A stretch of 64,000 bases of DNA from Cristatella mucedo (GCA_009760855.2 WPIO01000011.1:3772501-3836500); one strand, 5' to 3'. Positions 39,975 to 50,415 are shown, numbered from the stretch's first letter. A program made the numbers and translations. Notes: a model not told the origin generated them from the letters alone.

Positions 39975-40486
39975 ATGAACAGCTTTGACGCTGCGATCGA
40001 CAAGGTCTTCCTCGTCGATTCAGCTTTCAAATCAAAGCTGAATCAGCTCGAATATCAGTACGCATACCGCCTGGGAATCAGTTTGCTACTTTTGATGCTG
40101 ACCAACTCGTAGAACTCGAGGGCTGGCTTGACGCTATCGACTTTGCCGACGTGCAGCCAATCCTATTGAAGCAGCAGTTGCTAAAATTGTGACTCTAAAG
40201 AATATAAGCTTATTGCCTCAACTCTTCATTCTGCTGATGCAGTGTGGACGAGCCGCGGCCGGCTACTAGCCGATCTCCCGGCTGGTAACCTTATTCTGAT
40301 CTCAGTGTAAACTGCTACAGCCAAGCGCGCCTTCGAGGCTTTAGAGTCTATTAAACCCGCTTTTGCACAATGGTGGAAGAATTCAATGTTAACGATGCCA
40401 TTTTGTTGTATGTCGATCAGGATGCAGATGCGTCTGTCACCAGAGACGAAATAATTTCCTACTTCCAGTCGACGAGCGTTGAATAA
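39975..40486 (+). pseudogene. Decayed coding stretch ending in an EF-hand
   Basis: The last open segment (40370-40486, 39 codons) contains DQDADASVTRDEIISYF. This is a complete EF-hand loop: acidic at positions 1, 3 and 5, Ser at 7, Val at 8 and Glu at 12, with the following hydrophobic helix. Upstream, in changing frames, are SFDAAIDKVFLVDSAFKSKL (from 39975), FDADQLVELEGWLDAIDF (about 40093) and KRAFEALESIKPAF. Stops and frame changes separate the pieces, so this is either a decayed gene or one with short introns I could not place. The parent gene is not recognised. A 12-residue motif can occur by chance, but its position just before a stop and within a helix-rich context argues for real ancestry. 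Confidence 0.35.
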
Positions 40487-40737
40487 ACAGTGCTTGTTGC
40501 CTGCAATTTTTCATTAATTTCGGGTCTGGCTTCAACTTCATGCAAATCCTGGATCCTTGCACCCATGGATACTACATTATAAAGTTAAAGTGCCACAAGG
40601 TCGAAGTGTGCTTCCAATGACTCGCTCGGAATGAAAGCAGAAACTAAAAATAGCGCACACCTTCCGGGAAATTTCGTTGACGCAAATAAGGATTCTGCCC
40701 TACACGACCAAAAGAAGTACATAGCTACCCTCCATTG

Positions 40738-40815
40738 ATGAGCCCGGATTTTCATGTGGGCGGGTACGACCAGCAAGATGTTCATGTAGAGGGAAAAACT
40801 CGTAAGGTTTTATTA
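40738..40815 (+). repeat. Dispersed repeat X, left-end fragment
   Basis: GGATTTTCATGTGGGCGGG followed by ACGACCAGCAAGATGTTCAT and GTAGAGGG repeats the sub-unit of the family. Confidence 0.45.
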
Positions 40816-41089
40816 TCTAGAGAGGAGACCGTCAAGCAATACACATTACTGCATACATTCGTTGTGCTTATTCGCCATGAACTCGGCAGCTGCTCAGCCA
40901 GTAGAAGTTGGATACGATTCCGTCATTGATGATGGCGATGAAGCTTAGGAAGAGAGGTGGCCCAAGTAACTGCCTCCCGCTACCATGTCCCCTGCTGCAG
41001 TGGCTCAGCCACTGTATGTCCTTGTATTGCCTTATTCGCTACCCTAGTGCACAGTCGTACTAGTAATACTATATGGATAATTTCTCTAG

Positions 41090-41205
41090 AGTACTAAGAG
41101 CGCTTTATCTATATCAAGTTGCTTTACATGCGCCGCAGGGCTAGGGCCCACGACATTGGTCGTTTAAGGTTAGCCCTTACCTTACCCCTCTGCCAAAACC
41201 GTATC
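41090..41205 (-). mobile_element. SINE family S2, diverged
   Basis: Shares the pattern AAGAGCGCTTTAT...TTGCTTTACATGCGCCGCAG, then CCCACGAC and a terminal CTGCCAAAACC. Confidence 0.45.
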
Positions 41206-41359
41206 GGGCAAGTCGTATCCATTGGGTACTGTTGTAAGTCGTAACTCTTGTGCATTGTCATAAACTGCAGCCTTTCGATATCAGTTGGGGCCTACCTGTC
41301 AGCAGCAGAACTGTTTTGTTATCATTTAATGTAATAAGACTTTTTTTAATGAAATCTAG

Positions 41360-41525
41360 GAATGATAAAATATAATTCATTTGTATAGCACCTTATGGTA
41401 ACTGCCTCTCTACCCATGCTCTTCAGATATGTCACAGAGCTCAAGCCCATGACCTAGGTCATTAAATGGATTCGCCATGACCTCAGTCGTTAAAGGCGAG
41501 CATCTTCACCCATTGGCAAATTTCC
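41360..41525 (-). mobile_element. SINE family S2
   Basis: TATAATTCATTTGTATAGCA, TCTTCAGATATGTCACAGAG, CTCAAGCCCATGACC and GGCGAGCATCTTCACCCATT match the other S2 copies. Confidence 0.6.
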
Positions 41526-41590
41526 GATTGGCAAAACTTGACGAGTTCCATCGCTTCGCGAATGCCATTCCCATGAAAAGATGCACAGTT

Positions 41591-41620
41591 ATGTATAAAT
41601 ATATATATATATTTATACAT
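41591..41620. repeat. Perfect 30-bp AT palindrome
   Basis: ATGTATAAATATATA is followed directly by its reverse complement. Confidence 0.9.
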
Positions 41621-42005
41621 GATGTCTGCATAATTGTGTTATGAAACTTTGTAGAGATCATAAGTGGTTATTGAGTTATAATCGTTAGGAATCGCACATG
41701 TCACAACCCAAGGCTTAACTAGATGTTACGAAAAAGGTAATCAGTGGTGATAAACAATCCATCATTCAGTCCTAGTAGATAATTAGCGATTCGTGCTCGG
41801 CGGTGACTGCGTGTCTGTCCTCGGTTTGTGAGATATACGTTGAGGTCATGGACTTGTTGCTAAGGTACGCGAATTCTCGATTGCTATTACGCTCTGCTAT
41901 CGGCGCCCGCCTGCCAGAGCTAGATGTAAATGGCTTTTGGCTCTCGCGAGGCCCCTTAAACATGGGCAACATAACCGTTCACTCTCAGATCCCATTATTT
42001 TCACC

Positions 42006-42129
<124 letters not shown>

Positions 42130-42288
42130 GTCGATGTTGTCGCCAAACATACTTTCGGCTTCCATTCATTCGCCAATTACTCTCAGCTCCGTCCATCCTT
42201 CGACCGTTCTGACCTTTTGACCGTTTCGCCTGCAAGTTCTGAATGCCACTCACCACTCTCGTAGCCGGCTTTGCGGACATTTGCACTT

Positions 42289-42450
42289 GGATGAAGTATA
42301 ATTCACTTTATAGCACCCTAACAGAACCTAATCTCTATTTGGGCACTTCACACATGCCACGGGTCTCGAGCCACGGCCTTGGCCATCCGATGCATTCACT
42401 TTGACCTCGATCGGGGCGTGCCCCTTCACTGCTAGGCCAAACTAGCGCGG
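42289..42450 (-). mobile_element. SINE family S2, nested in a LINE
   Basis: Begins GAAGTATAATTCAC and includes TCACACATGCCACGGG, ACCTCGATCGGGGCG and a terminal CTAGGCCAAACTAG. LINE reading frames are found directly on both sides. Confidence 0.7.
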
Positions 42451-42790
42451 ATGGCCGCTAACGTATTGAAGCCCGATGACGGTAAGACCATCGGCATAGT
42501 TATGGGTAAGCTCAGCGACTACCTTAAGCGGAATGACCTCACCCTTAGTTTTGGCTCATCGGCGATCACTCCCGGTTGACGCCCACCCGTAATCTGGCTC
42601 AGCTTTTCCAAAGCGACTAGTCAATGGATGAGCCTCCGTTGCCTCCACTGTCAAGTCGGCCTACTTTCAGCTGTGAGGCATTGCCAAAATAAAAGTCAGG
42701 CCCCTCTTAGATCAGAATGCGACTTCAGGAATAGTTCGAATGGCTGGCTCAATATGCCTTCCGGCGTGCAGAAAACGCTGCAGCGAGAAC

Positions 42791-43664
42791 GTGCCGCCGT
42801 AGGCGCACCGGTGATTAAGGGCACTAATTAAACCCAGCGTGACGCCGATGCGGGGGGCTGCCTGGGAGCACGGCCAGACGCCGCGAACGACGCCCACGGC
42901 TACCTAAGCAGCCTGCTCGGCGATGCTCGGCGCCGCCGGGTTACGACGAGGACGACGCTTGTCCGCAGAGCGCCCGCCGCCGGGCTTCATCAGCCCTCAC
43001 CCTCACCCTAAGAATGATTGCGCACGCCACGACGCTTGCGGTGCGTTCGCGAACGAGAGGGATTAGCACCTTAGGCATCGCGTCGAATTTGCGGCAATCC
43101 CGCCCCACCCCACCACCGCTCAGCACCTATTATCGACTGAACGCCCCTCGCCACCGCTTGGTTTCATAAGCAGGCGTGCCGGTGGCGACCGCACGCGACG
43201 TGGATCCAACGCGTGAATCTAGCAATTCAAAGCGGTGCGGCCATCCCTGGGGTGTGCACTCGAGCGGATATTGGAATTGACTGCTACATTAATTCTGCCA
43301 AAACTGGTAAAGGAATTTCCCATTTCACCGAGGAGTCCCGAGAAACGAGGTGGCAGCGGCTTAATCGCCCGATTGCGTACTGGACTGAAGAACCGCATGC
43401 CGCAACGATCGAAATCGCGAGCGATTCCGCCCATCGTTGCGCGGCTGGCGCGAGCCACTCAGGTGGCTTAAAGCGGCGGGTTCTGAATCGTGGGTTCTGA
43501 AGGTCCTGGATCAAAGCCAATCTGGCGCCTCAGGATCTCGCGGTCCGGCCCGAGTGGCGCTGCAGCGGGTCGTCGCTAGGCAGCGGGCCCCACGCGACGA
43601 CACATCTGCGCCGCAGCGCCAGGAATTACCGTACGATTGCGTGCGATCTCGCGCCTGGCCGAGG
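42791..43664. other. GC-rich unassigned stretch
   Basis: CpG-rich, with several overlapping frames of 60-95 codons on both strands and no domain or splice pattern. Confidence 0.4.
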
Positions 43665-44037
43665 TGACTTCTGCAACTCACTGCTTACTGGCCTACCGGC
43701 ATGTGCGATCGGGCGATTGCAGCCGGTGCAAAACACCGCAGCTAGGCTTGTCTTTCGTGAGCGTCGCAGTTGCCACATCACACCACTTCTCGCCGACCTG
43801 CACTGGCTACCAGTCAAGCAACGGATTGACTTCAAGGTTTTGTCGCTCGCTTTTAGGTCACTTCATTCTTTGGCTCCAGCCTATCTCCCAGATCTACTCC
43901 CCCACCAGGCCAAGCATCGTACCACCCACTTTTCGGAATCCAACAGTCTACCAATACCTCGTACAAACCTGAGTACAATGAGTTCTCTGAGGGCACTTTA
44001 TCAAGTGCATTATTATTATTATTATTATTATTATTAA
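43665..44037 (+). mobile_element. L2 LINE type A, 3' fragment with internal deletion
   Basis: Begins with DFCNSLLTGLPACA-like codons, runs through LHWLPVKQRIDFKVL to NSLPIPRTNL, then jumps directly to the last 30 bp of the 3' end and an ATT tail. The whole 3' UTR is deleted. Confidence 0.75.
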
Positions 44038-44039
44038 AA

Positions 44040-45095
44040 ATCGGCGAGAGGACAGAGGCGATAAGTCGGTCCGAGGTCGGAGATGAGCTGCCGGTCATGA
44101 AAACCTGGCGAAAATTAACGCTGCCCGCTTGCCGGCGATCGCTACGCCTTCAATCGCCGCCGCTCCTGCAGCAGCAGCAGTGGCAGCGGCGGCGGCGGCC
44201 TCCGCCTCCCATCACGGTCCTTTGAATGCGCGGCGAGCGCCGTGTCGCCGCAGCAGCAGCAGCGAGCGCCGCTCGACAGCCAGGCGACAGCGACTACGGC
44301 TCGGTCGCGGCGCAGAGCAGGCGACGGCGACTCCGACTCGGTCGCGGCGCTCTAATTTCGGGCGCGCCTGCGCGGGAGCGGGATCGGATCGCCGCACGCA
44401 CAGCGCAGCCTCCCGCATCGGAGCGCTCTCTCTAGTGCAGCGGCTCCTAGCGGGCATCGGCGCCTCGCGGCTCATGGCAGCGCAGGCCTTCGCTTGCGCA
44501 CCGCGGGCGACGCGCGACAGTCGCTCCCAGCGCACAGACGACGGAGCTCGTGCTCGAGCGGCGAAAGCCTCGCTGCGGAGGCGGCGGAAGCGCGCGCTCG
44601 CCGCCTCCGCCGCGGCACCCAGATCCGGTGGGAGCGCTGCGGAGCGGCCTCCGTGAACTGCGACATTTGTCATTCGTCGTGAATCTCGCCACGTTTCGTG
44701 CCCGCGTGAACGCGGGCACGGTTATTAGCGGCCCGGGACGCTCTAACGGTGCGCGAGAGCACAGTAATGTGCCGCAGCGTTGTGAGCCCCGAAGCTAAAC
44801 CCGACGCAACAAAGTGACACCAAATGTGATGAGCGTGTCCACGTGTTTTGCTTCGCTTACGACTGGCGACCCGCGTCATGGCAGGCGAGCGCCTGCGTTC
44901 TTAGCACGTTAATTTCTAGTCGGCGACTGAGCTAGCTACAGTGCAGCTCAGCAGCGGTGCAGTTCTTAAATGTCTACAATTGCCTTGGGCTATAGCAGCG
45001 CGTCTGCGTCAGGATGAGTGAGAACGAGGTTACATCAGCCAAAAAGAATCCAGCCTCGTTTCTCACTGTCAGCTTCCGAGCCAGCTACGCAGTTC
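44040..45095. other. CpG-rich stretch, no gene assigned
   Basis: 44129-44720 is very GC-rich, with Ala/Arg-rich frames open on both strands as expected from composition. No conserved domain. It may be a CpG-rich regulatory region. Confidence 0.35.
44698..44720. repeat. 10-bp GC-rich inverted repeat
   Basis: CGTGCCCGCG, TGAA, CGCGGGCACG, in a CpG-rich stretch. It resembles a simple hairpin; no gene is assigned beside it. Confidence 0.7.
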
Positions 45096-45099
45096 TCGC

Positions 45100-45428
45100 A
45101 ATAATAATAATAATAATTCACTTGATAAAGCGCCCTCAGAGAACTTAATCTCTCTCTAGGCGCTTTACATTTGCTGTAAAGTGAAATGCAATTGAATGGT
45201 AAGTGAAATCATGCTTGAAAAACAAACGAGATGAATAATATGGTTAGGGGTGACATGCACAGGGTCAGCATGCAAATGTGGTTAGTGGCAGCATGCACAG
45301 TGTCAGCACGCATAAGCACATCAAGGACGAATCACAGGGACCCACTAAATGCTGTCTTAATTAGGTGTGTTTTTAAATTCTTTTTAAATGTGGTCAAGTC
45401 AGGGGATGTTCTGACGCAAGTCGGGACG
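45100..45428 (-). mobile_element. L2 LINE type A, 3' fragment
   Basis: An inverted copy with an AAT tail and a well-preserved 3' end and UTR. It ends abruptly at the TCGGGAC position near 45426. Confidence 0.8.
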
Positions 45429-45699
45429 CAACGGCAGGTAGTGTTTTTTGACCGAGCATTAGTGAAATGTGCTGTGAATAAACAGACTTAGCTCAGTTAT
45501 GAGCGACCGTTAGCCACGAAGGCATAAGTACTAATTTGTTTGCTTAGTAAGTCAGATTATGAGAGCCTAGATACGATTCGTGGCTCCTGAATTACAAAGA
45601 TTACGAACCAGCTATGTCACAATCTCCGGTTAGGTGGCATAAAAAGCCCAACTTATCTAATATCCAGGAAGTTTTGGCGCTCTGGGCTGTGGCGGAGCC

Positions 45700-45985
45700 A
45701 GTGGTGGGCAAGGGGTGGGCAGGGGTGGTTAGGAGGTGGGCAGGGGGTGGGCAAGGGGTGGGCAACAGGTGGGCAGGGGGTGGGCAAGGGGTGGGCAACA
45801 GGTGGGCAGGGGGTGGGCAAGGGGTGGGCAAGAGGTGGGCAGGGGGTGGGCAAGGGGTGGGCAGGGGGTGGGCAGGGGGTGGGCAAGGGGTGGACAGGGG
45901 GTGGACAGGGGGTGGGCAAGGGGTGGGCAAGGGGTGGGCAGGGGGTGGGCAAGGTTGGGCAAGGGGTGGACAGGGGGAGCATCCT
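45700..45985 (+). repeat. G-rich minisatellite, 11-bp unit GGTGGGCAAGG
   Basis: About 25 units of GGTGGGCAGGG or GGTGGGCAAGG, with higher-order groups marked by GGTGGGCAACA and GGTGGACAGGG variants. Because 11 bp is not a multiple of 3, all frames stay open and encode repeats; the long ORFs here are artefacts. The runs of three or four G are regular. Confidence 0.9.
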
Positions 45986-46554
45986 GTCATCCTTCTCCTG
46001 AGTAGTTGCTGTGACCTCGGTCGCCCTTTTACTTGAGCCTAGATCGTCATCAACGACAAAATCATGTCCTGCTTCCACTCAATGACTAGCTTCGGGGTTA
46101 ATGTTGAAGAAATACTATGACTGTCCGCAACCCTTTTTCATTACTTGCGGATCTTGTGCCCTACGTGAAAAGCTTGCGAGTCTTACCTCCCCCTGGTCTT
46201 ATCTCTCTCCCTCCCCCTATCTTACCTCCCCCTAGTTGAAAATACTGGCTCCGTCTCTGGGTCTAGGCATTGAGCGAGGGCGGTGCTGTGCACTACGTAA
46301 GTCAATGGGCGTGGCAGAGATCTCGCGTCGCTGGGCGTAGCGGAGCGTGTGCGTGGCCAGTGCAGCAGTGCAATATCGATGATAAGGGGACACCCGTCAC
46401 TTAGTTCGATAGGAAACTCGAGGACTCGTGGCCGCGGTCGCTTCTTCGGAGTCGGCGAACTCAAACCGAACTCCGAAATGCAGCGCTTGAACGCTGTAAG
46501 CTATCACCGTAGTCTTAAGATAAAAATTAAAGGTGAGCTGATTTGAAAGCCTCA

Positions 46555-46690
46555 TGTATGTAGCGGCAAAATAGTCTTGACGGCTTTCACCACCTCGTAC
46601 AGAGGGCAATCAAGAATCGCCCACTGCAGGACTTGAACCCTCGACCCGGGTCGTGAAAAGCAAGCACCTTGCCGCAGGGCTTAGATCCAG
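46555..46690 (-). mobile_element. tRNA-derived SINE, family S1
   Basis: Contains GGCTTTCACCACC, GAATCGCCCACTGCAGG, an inverse B-box-like ACTTGAACCCTCGACC and AGCAAGCACCTTGCC. Confidence 0.65.
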
Positions 46691-46854
46691 GTGCTACAAG
46701 CCTTAAATGCGATTCACTGACCTACTGGTATACTCCTGTGCGGCGTCTCTGTAGCTTGTCTCCTGATCCTCTCAGCTTCTGTAGATCGTATCAAAAGCAC
46801 GCTTCTTTTATTGCACTTTAGAAATCGTTCTGGGAGGATGGCACTCGAAAAAAA

Positions 46855-47005
46855 TCCTAGCTGATTAAACAGCCTCATTTTTGTATAGCGACAGAGAGCC
46901 TTTACGGCTTTCACCACCGCTTGCAGTGGCGATAAAGGATCGCCCACCGCAGGAATCGAACCTACGATCTCGAGACCGAGTGTGCCATCACGGCTCACCG
47001 AAGAA
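46855..47005 (-). mobile_element. tRNA-derived SINE, family S1
   Basis: One of the fullest copies. It runs from CTAGCTGATTAAACAGCCTC through GGCTTTCACCACCGCTTGCA and GATAAAGGATCGCCCACCGC to the inverse B box and the terminal GTGCCATCACGGCTCACC. Confidence 0.75.
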
Positions 47006-47079
47006 CTATGATTAAGGAATATCAAACTGGGTTCAAAGCGCGATAAGAATGGAAATGACTATATTATCCGTGCCGCTCT

Positions 47080-47171
47080 GTTTCTCTGTTTCTGTCTCTG
47101 TCTCTGCCTCTCTCCCTGTTTCTCTCTGTCTTTGTCTCTCTGTCTCTCTGTCTCTCTCTCTCTCTCTCTCT
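47080..47171. repeat. CT-rich low-complexity tract
   Basis: Irregular TCTGTCTC and TTTCTCTG units ending in pure CT. Confidence 0.85.
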
Positions 47172-47306
47172 TGGTAGACGTAATTTCTTGAGATCTCAAA
47201 TGTAATAAGCTACCTATCCTTATATCCCAGTCTTGCCTGTTAATCGCGGTTTTTGCCTTGCATGCGGCATCCTTCTGGCGGCTACAGATCGTCGTCAGTA
47301 TCACTA

Positions 47307-47455
47307 ACTGATTTAACAGCCTCTTTTGCATAGCGACAGAGGGGCCTTTACAGCTGTCCCTATGGCTTGCAGCGGCAACAACAGAAGATCGCCCAACGCA
47401 GGATTCGAAACCACGACCTCGGGATTGAGGTTTTGAAAAGCAACCGCCTTATCTA
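47307..47455 (-). mobile_element. tRNA-derived SINE, family S1
   Basis: Runs from CTAACTGATTTAACAGCCTC to a GCAGGATTCGAAACCACGAC inverse B box and AGCAACCGCC. It ends at the MITE-like hairpin at 47457. Confidence 0.75.
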
Positions 47456-47456
47456 G

Positions 47457-47604
47457 GTAGATGGAAAATTAACAGATAGCTACTGAAGGCTCAAATCGCT
47501 ATAAACCGGATCTCGTTTCCGCACGCACTTCTGCACTCGGTTCACTCGTACCGGTTTAAACCGGTTTGAGACCTTCATTAGCTATGTGTTGATTTTCTAT
47601 CTAC
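47457..47604. repeat. 148-bp MITE-like inverted repeat
   Basis: The left arm GTAGATGGAAAATTAAC... and the right arm ...GTTGATTTTCTATCTAC are inverted copies over about 33 bp with a few mismatches. The arms extend to the CCTTCA and TGAAGG segments on the inner side. A second smaller palindrome (ACCGGTTTAAACCGGT) lies inside. It abuts a SINE on the left and the AT-rich virus-like island on the right. Confidence 0.6.
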
Positions 47605-47677
47605 TCAGTAGTGCATTTTAGCGAAGTTAGAGTACACCCGCTTCAATTAATTTTCATTTAAAGGAAATGTATTCTTA

Positions 47678-47944
47678 GTGTATAGCATTCGGTTCCGAAA
47701 CACGGACTTTACAAGAGTGAAAGACCACATGCCAAATGCTAGTGTTATTGAGTGGTTGGATAGAAGTATGAATAAGGAATATTTTGATTTGTATGTCAAG
47801 TTATCTAACGATTTAACTTTTCTTGATATGAAAAGAGGTGAGAATCTTAGGAAATATATTAATAGACTTAGGGAAATTGGTAGTAGATTACGTTTAAATT
47901 TTAGAAAGTTAAGGTCGCATAGAAATAATCTTAATTCTCTTTAA
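47678..47944 (+). CDS. Unassigned ORF of the virus-like element, Arg/Asn-rich helix
   Basis: An 88-codon open stretch begins the plus-strand gene set. It contains IEWLDRSMNKEYFDLYVKL and later RKYINRLREIGSRLRLN, predicting amphipathic helices. It ends at a stop, but coding-like sequence continues, so it is probably the N-terminal part of a broken gene. Codon use is AT-rich, unlike the host exons of this window. Confidence 0.35.
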   Translation: MYSIRFRNTDFTRVKDHMPNASVIEWLDRSMNKEYFDLYVKLSNDLTFLDMKRGENLRKYINRLREIGSRLRLNFRKLRSHRNNLNSL

Positions 47945-48092
47945 GCATTTATATTTATAATTCCTGCCATAGATTAAGGAAAAAGAGTTTATGTCACGGT
48001 TGATGTAATTACGAAGAATATAGAATTAAAGATGGGATCAGGTATAAGAAGAGAAAGGAAGAAAGGAATGCTCTCAGAAACTTAGCTGCTGA

Positions 48093-48281
48093 GTGAAAGC
48101 TAGAAGAAATAAATTAACGTTAAAAAGGATTAAATCAAACACGTTAAAGATATTATTAATAGGTATCAATATAATCACATGTGGGATAGTTGTGATTGAC
48201 GTAGTATGCGCAGTGACTGGTATGATAAAATTGATAAACTTAACGAAGAAATTGATATTCTTAAATTGTAATCCCTTTTAG
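48093..48281 (+). CDS. Small membrane-protein ORF in the virus-like element
   Basis: A 62-codon stretch has a basic N-terminal segment followed by a hydrophobic span with ILLIGINIITCGIVVIDVVC. It may be the membrane-anchored C-terminal part of the gene starting at 47678, now separated by stops. Function unknown. Confidence 0.3.
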   Translation: MKARRNKLTLKRIKSNTLKILLIGINIITCGIVVIDVVCAVTGMIKLINLTKKLIFLNCNPF

Positions 48282-48307
48282 CTACTTTATCTTGTTTACA
48301 TAGAAAA

Positions 48308-49090
48308 TGGATAGAGATGTAATCATTCAAGATGTAATCAATAATGTAAGGCAGTGGTTCTCAATCTTCCTAATGTCGCGACCCTTTAATACAGTTCCTC
48401 ATGTTGTGGCGACCCCCAAGCATAAAATTATTTTCGTTGCTACTTCTTAACTGTAGTTGTGCAACTATGAATCGTAATGTGAATATCTGATATGCTGGAT
48501 ATATTTTCCATATGACCATTCACGAGACGAAGCTGCTCAAATTCTGATCGAATCTGACGGCACAGCTTGTTAAATAGCATGGGCGCAAACAGCCACGGTC
48601 TTGGGTGACCCCTGTGAAAGGATTGTTCGACCGCCAAAGGGGTCGCGACCCACAGATTGAGAACCGCTGATGTAAGAAGACATTTCGATTACTCACCACC
48701 TATCTGAGGGTACCTCTTACCTTGCTTTATGGTCAAATATTATCTAGAAAGCGTTCTCAATACAGTGACGACCATTAAACTATCACCAAATTCTCAACAC
48801 GATTACTTTGAAGATGTAAACGGATGTTCCTACGAAGTGAATCCACCTTAAACACTCATTGAAACTAACGTTTTATACTCCACTACTGATTACAATCTTA
48901 CTGCTGATCAAGACTTGTCAAGATTGCCGGACTTGGTTTCCATCAAGTATTATAATTTTATTCGGGACATAGAATCAAAGCCGCTTCCAAGTTACACTGA
49001 CGATTGTTCTTCTATTTCTTCAGATTTTTCTAAATATTCATTTTCATTTTCATTTAGCAGTGAAGAATATGATGAACAATCACAATAAGA
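48308..49090 (+). pseudogene. Broken ORF of the virus-like element, split by a hAT-type insertion
   Basis: A reading frame starting MDRDVIIQDVINNV at 48308 is interrupted at 48351 by the 318-bp hAT-type element. It resumes in the same sense after the target duplication with RHFDYS. The downstream part is Ser/Asp-rich with few stops, ends near a Ser/Phe-rich stretch (SFSFSFSSEEYDE) at about 49080, and has in-frame stops near 48707 and 48850. I do not recognise the protein. Confidence 0.4.
48352..48669. mobile_element. Nonautonomous hAT-type element with 8-bp target duplication
   Basis: The element begins CAGTGGTTCTCAA and ends TTGAGAACCGCTG, inverted termini of the hAT (Charlie-like) class. 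It contains the typical GTCGCGACCC-type internal segments near both ends. It is flanked by ATGTAAGG (48344-48351) and ATGTAAGA (48670-48677), an 8-bp duplication with one mismatch. At 318 bp it encodes no transposase. Confidence 0.85.
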
Positions 49091-49493
49091 AGATGCCTTA
49101 CCTAAAAGAAGAGTTTGCTAAGATAAAGTACGTTTACCTTAAAGCTGAAAGCGATAGGATTAGATCTTGTCGGAAGAAAGTTACGTTAGCTTCATACATA
49201 TTTCAATTCCTAATCATCTTTACAGGTGTTCCTACCGCATCATCAGTTCTTGCATAGACGAGCTAAATAAAATTCGTCATATTTCTATAGCTTTAGCTGA
49301 TGTGGGTTCTCTCATTGGCTCAGTTAATAGTGCCATTTTACAAATTGAGAAAATAAAACACTCCAAACTAGTTGCCAACGATAAGTTAATAGAAAAGCTG
49401 ATCAATGTGTTATCCAAACATGAGGTTACTCAAGATGAGTTGCAGGGAATAATTATTGGTAGAAAAATCTCTGCAAGACTAACCAAGGTTTGA
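49060..49493 (+). pseudogene. Membrane and helical protein of the virus-like element, frameshifted
   Basis: One frame (49060-49257) has a charged helix and a hydrophobic span LASYIFQFLIIFTGVPTASS. A second, overlapping frame (to 49493) continues with ADVGSLIGSVNSAILQIEKI and a C-terminal helix ending KHEVTQDELQGIIIG. The two look like halves of one protein split by a frameshift near 49240. Similar arrangements, with a membrane span, a Gly/Ala/Ser-rich segment and a terminal acidic helix, occur in uncharacterised proteins of animal mobile elements. Confidence 0.35.
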
Positions 49494-49749
49494 GAGCGTC
49501 TAAACTTCTCTTAAAAAGCTTCTCTTGAATTATTTACCCAATATCTAATTTTTTGACCTAGCAAAAACATTATCCTTACAATTGAATGAACCGTCAACAA
49601 AAAATTCGCATCAGTACCTCTTCTCTTCTCGCTTTCACCATCTCCATTTTCCAGCAAGTATCTAACGTAGTTCCTAACTCTGAAGGTTCCTGACTTTCAT
49701 ATTCAGGTCTGTTCTGTTTTCTTTTTTCCTGTATATATGTACTTTTTTA

Positions 49750-50415
49750 TTTTTTTATCGCGTCTATCGGCTTCTTTCCAATCATTGCAGTTTCGCTATT
49801 GTTCAGGTAATGCATTACTTTTGGCAAGTTCTTAACCCACTCTCTATTTCTTTCACCATTTCCTGCTTCAAATTCTTTTTCATATTGATACATGAATAAT
49901 CTCTCCGCAAAATATGTATTCATCCTCTCAACCTTCGCATCAATTCTTCTAAGTTACAGCTTCTCTAACCATTGCATTATGTTTTTTCATTTCTTTGCTT
50001 GAATTCTCCTTTAAAATTTGATCCAGGATTTACAGTCATTATTCTTTGCCATTTGAATTTACCTTTTGAGTAGATGCTTCTTATAGCTTTATTCACGTCT
50101 CTATCAGTCTTCATCTTTAATGGGTCTTGCATTGTTATGCCTGCTTGCTACATCTATAACGCACAATCCGTACTTGTATTCTTTATCATTGAGTAGGTAG
50201 AGTATATCCGCTTGATGCTGATCGTTCGGTACGGTAACATCAAGCAAATCGCTAGGAATATTTTTAGGCCTATTCTTGAATACTTTACTGATGGTAGCAT
50301 TCTCGTCATATTCTCCATCTCTTTTCCTTTCATTTAATGTTTTTAAAGATGCTCCTTCTATTTAATATATGGCTTGGATTTTTAATCCCTGCAGAGTTAA
50401 AGTCTCCTGACATTT
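49750..50415 (-). pseudogene. Polinton-type integrase (rve fold), frameshifted
   Basis: Minus-strand segments carry the catalytic-core landmarks in order. The first is QADILYLL, with the first Asp codon at 50206-50208. It is followed by KYGLCVIDVASR, then TVNPGSNFKGEF at about 50030, then KVERMNTYFAERLF with the Glu codon at 49927-49929, and a C-terminal REWVKNLP and GKKPIDAIK. The E-R-x-N-x-x-x-A-E-R-L-F and G-K-K-P-x-x-A-I pattern is distinctive of Polinton/Maverick integrases. The usual second Asp of the D-D-E triad is Asn (AAT at 50028-50030). A frameshift with stops lies near 50100 and another near 50365. A stop ends the frame just after the GKKP motif, so no C-terminal chromodomain is visible. 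Confidence 0.75.

Noticed and set aside
44129-44673. Ala/Arg-rich ORFs of 150-175 codons on both strands
   Set aside because: The high GC content removes stop codons in all frames. No domain, no splice pattern and biased composition.
45601-46078. Pro/His-rich and Gly/Trp-rich ORFs on both strands
   Set aside because: Explained entirely by the 11-bp minisatellite, which keeps every frame open.
46900-46960. Possible tRNA genes (B-box-like GGATTCGAA-type segments)
   Set aside because: The B-box-like segments lie in repeated SINE copies with long unrelated tails; no cloverleaf with a paired acceptor stem is seen.
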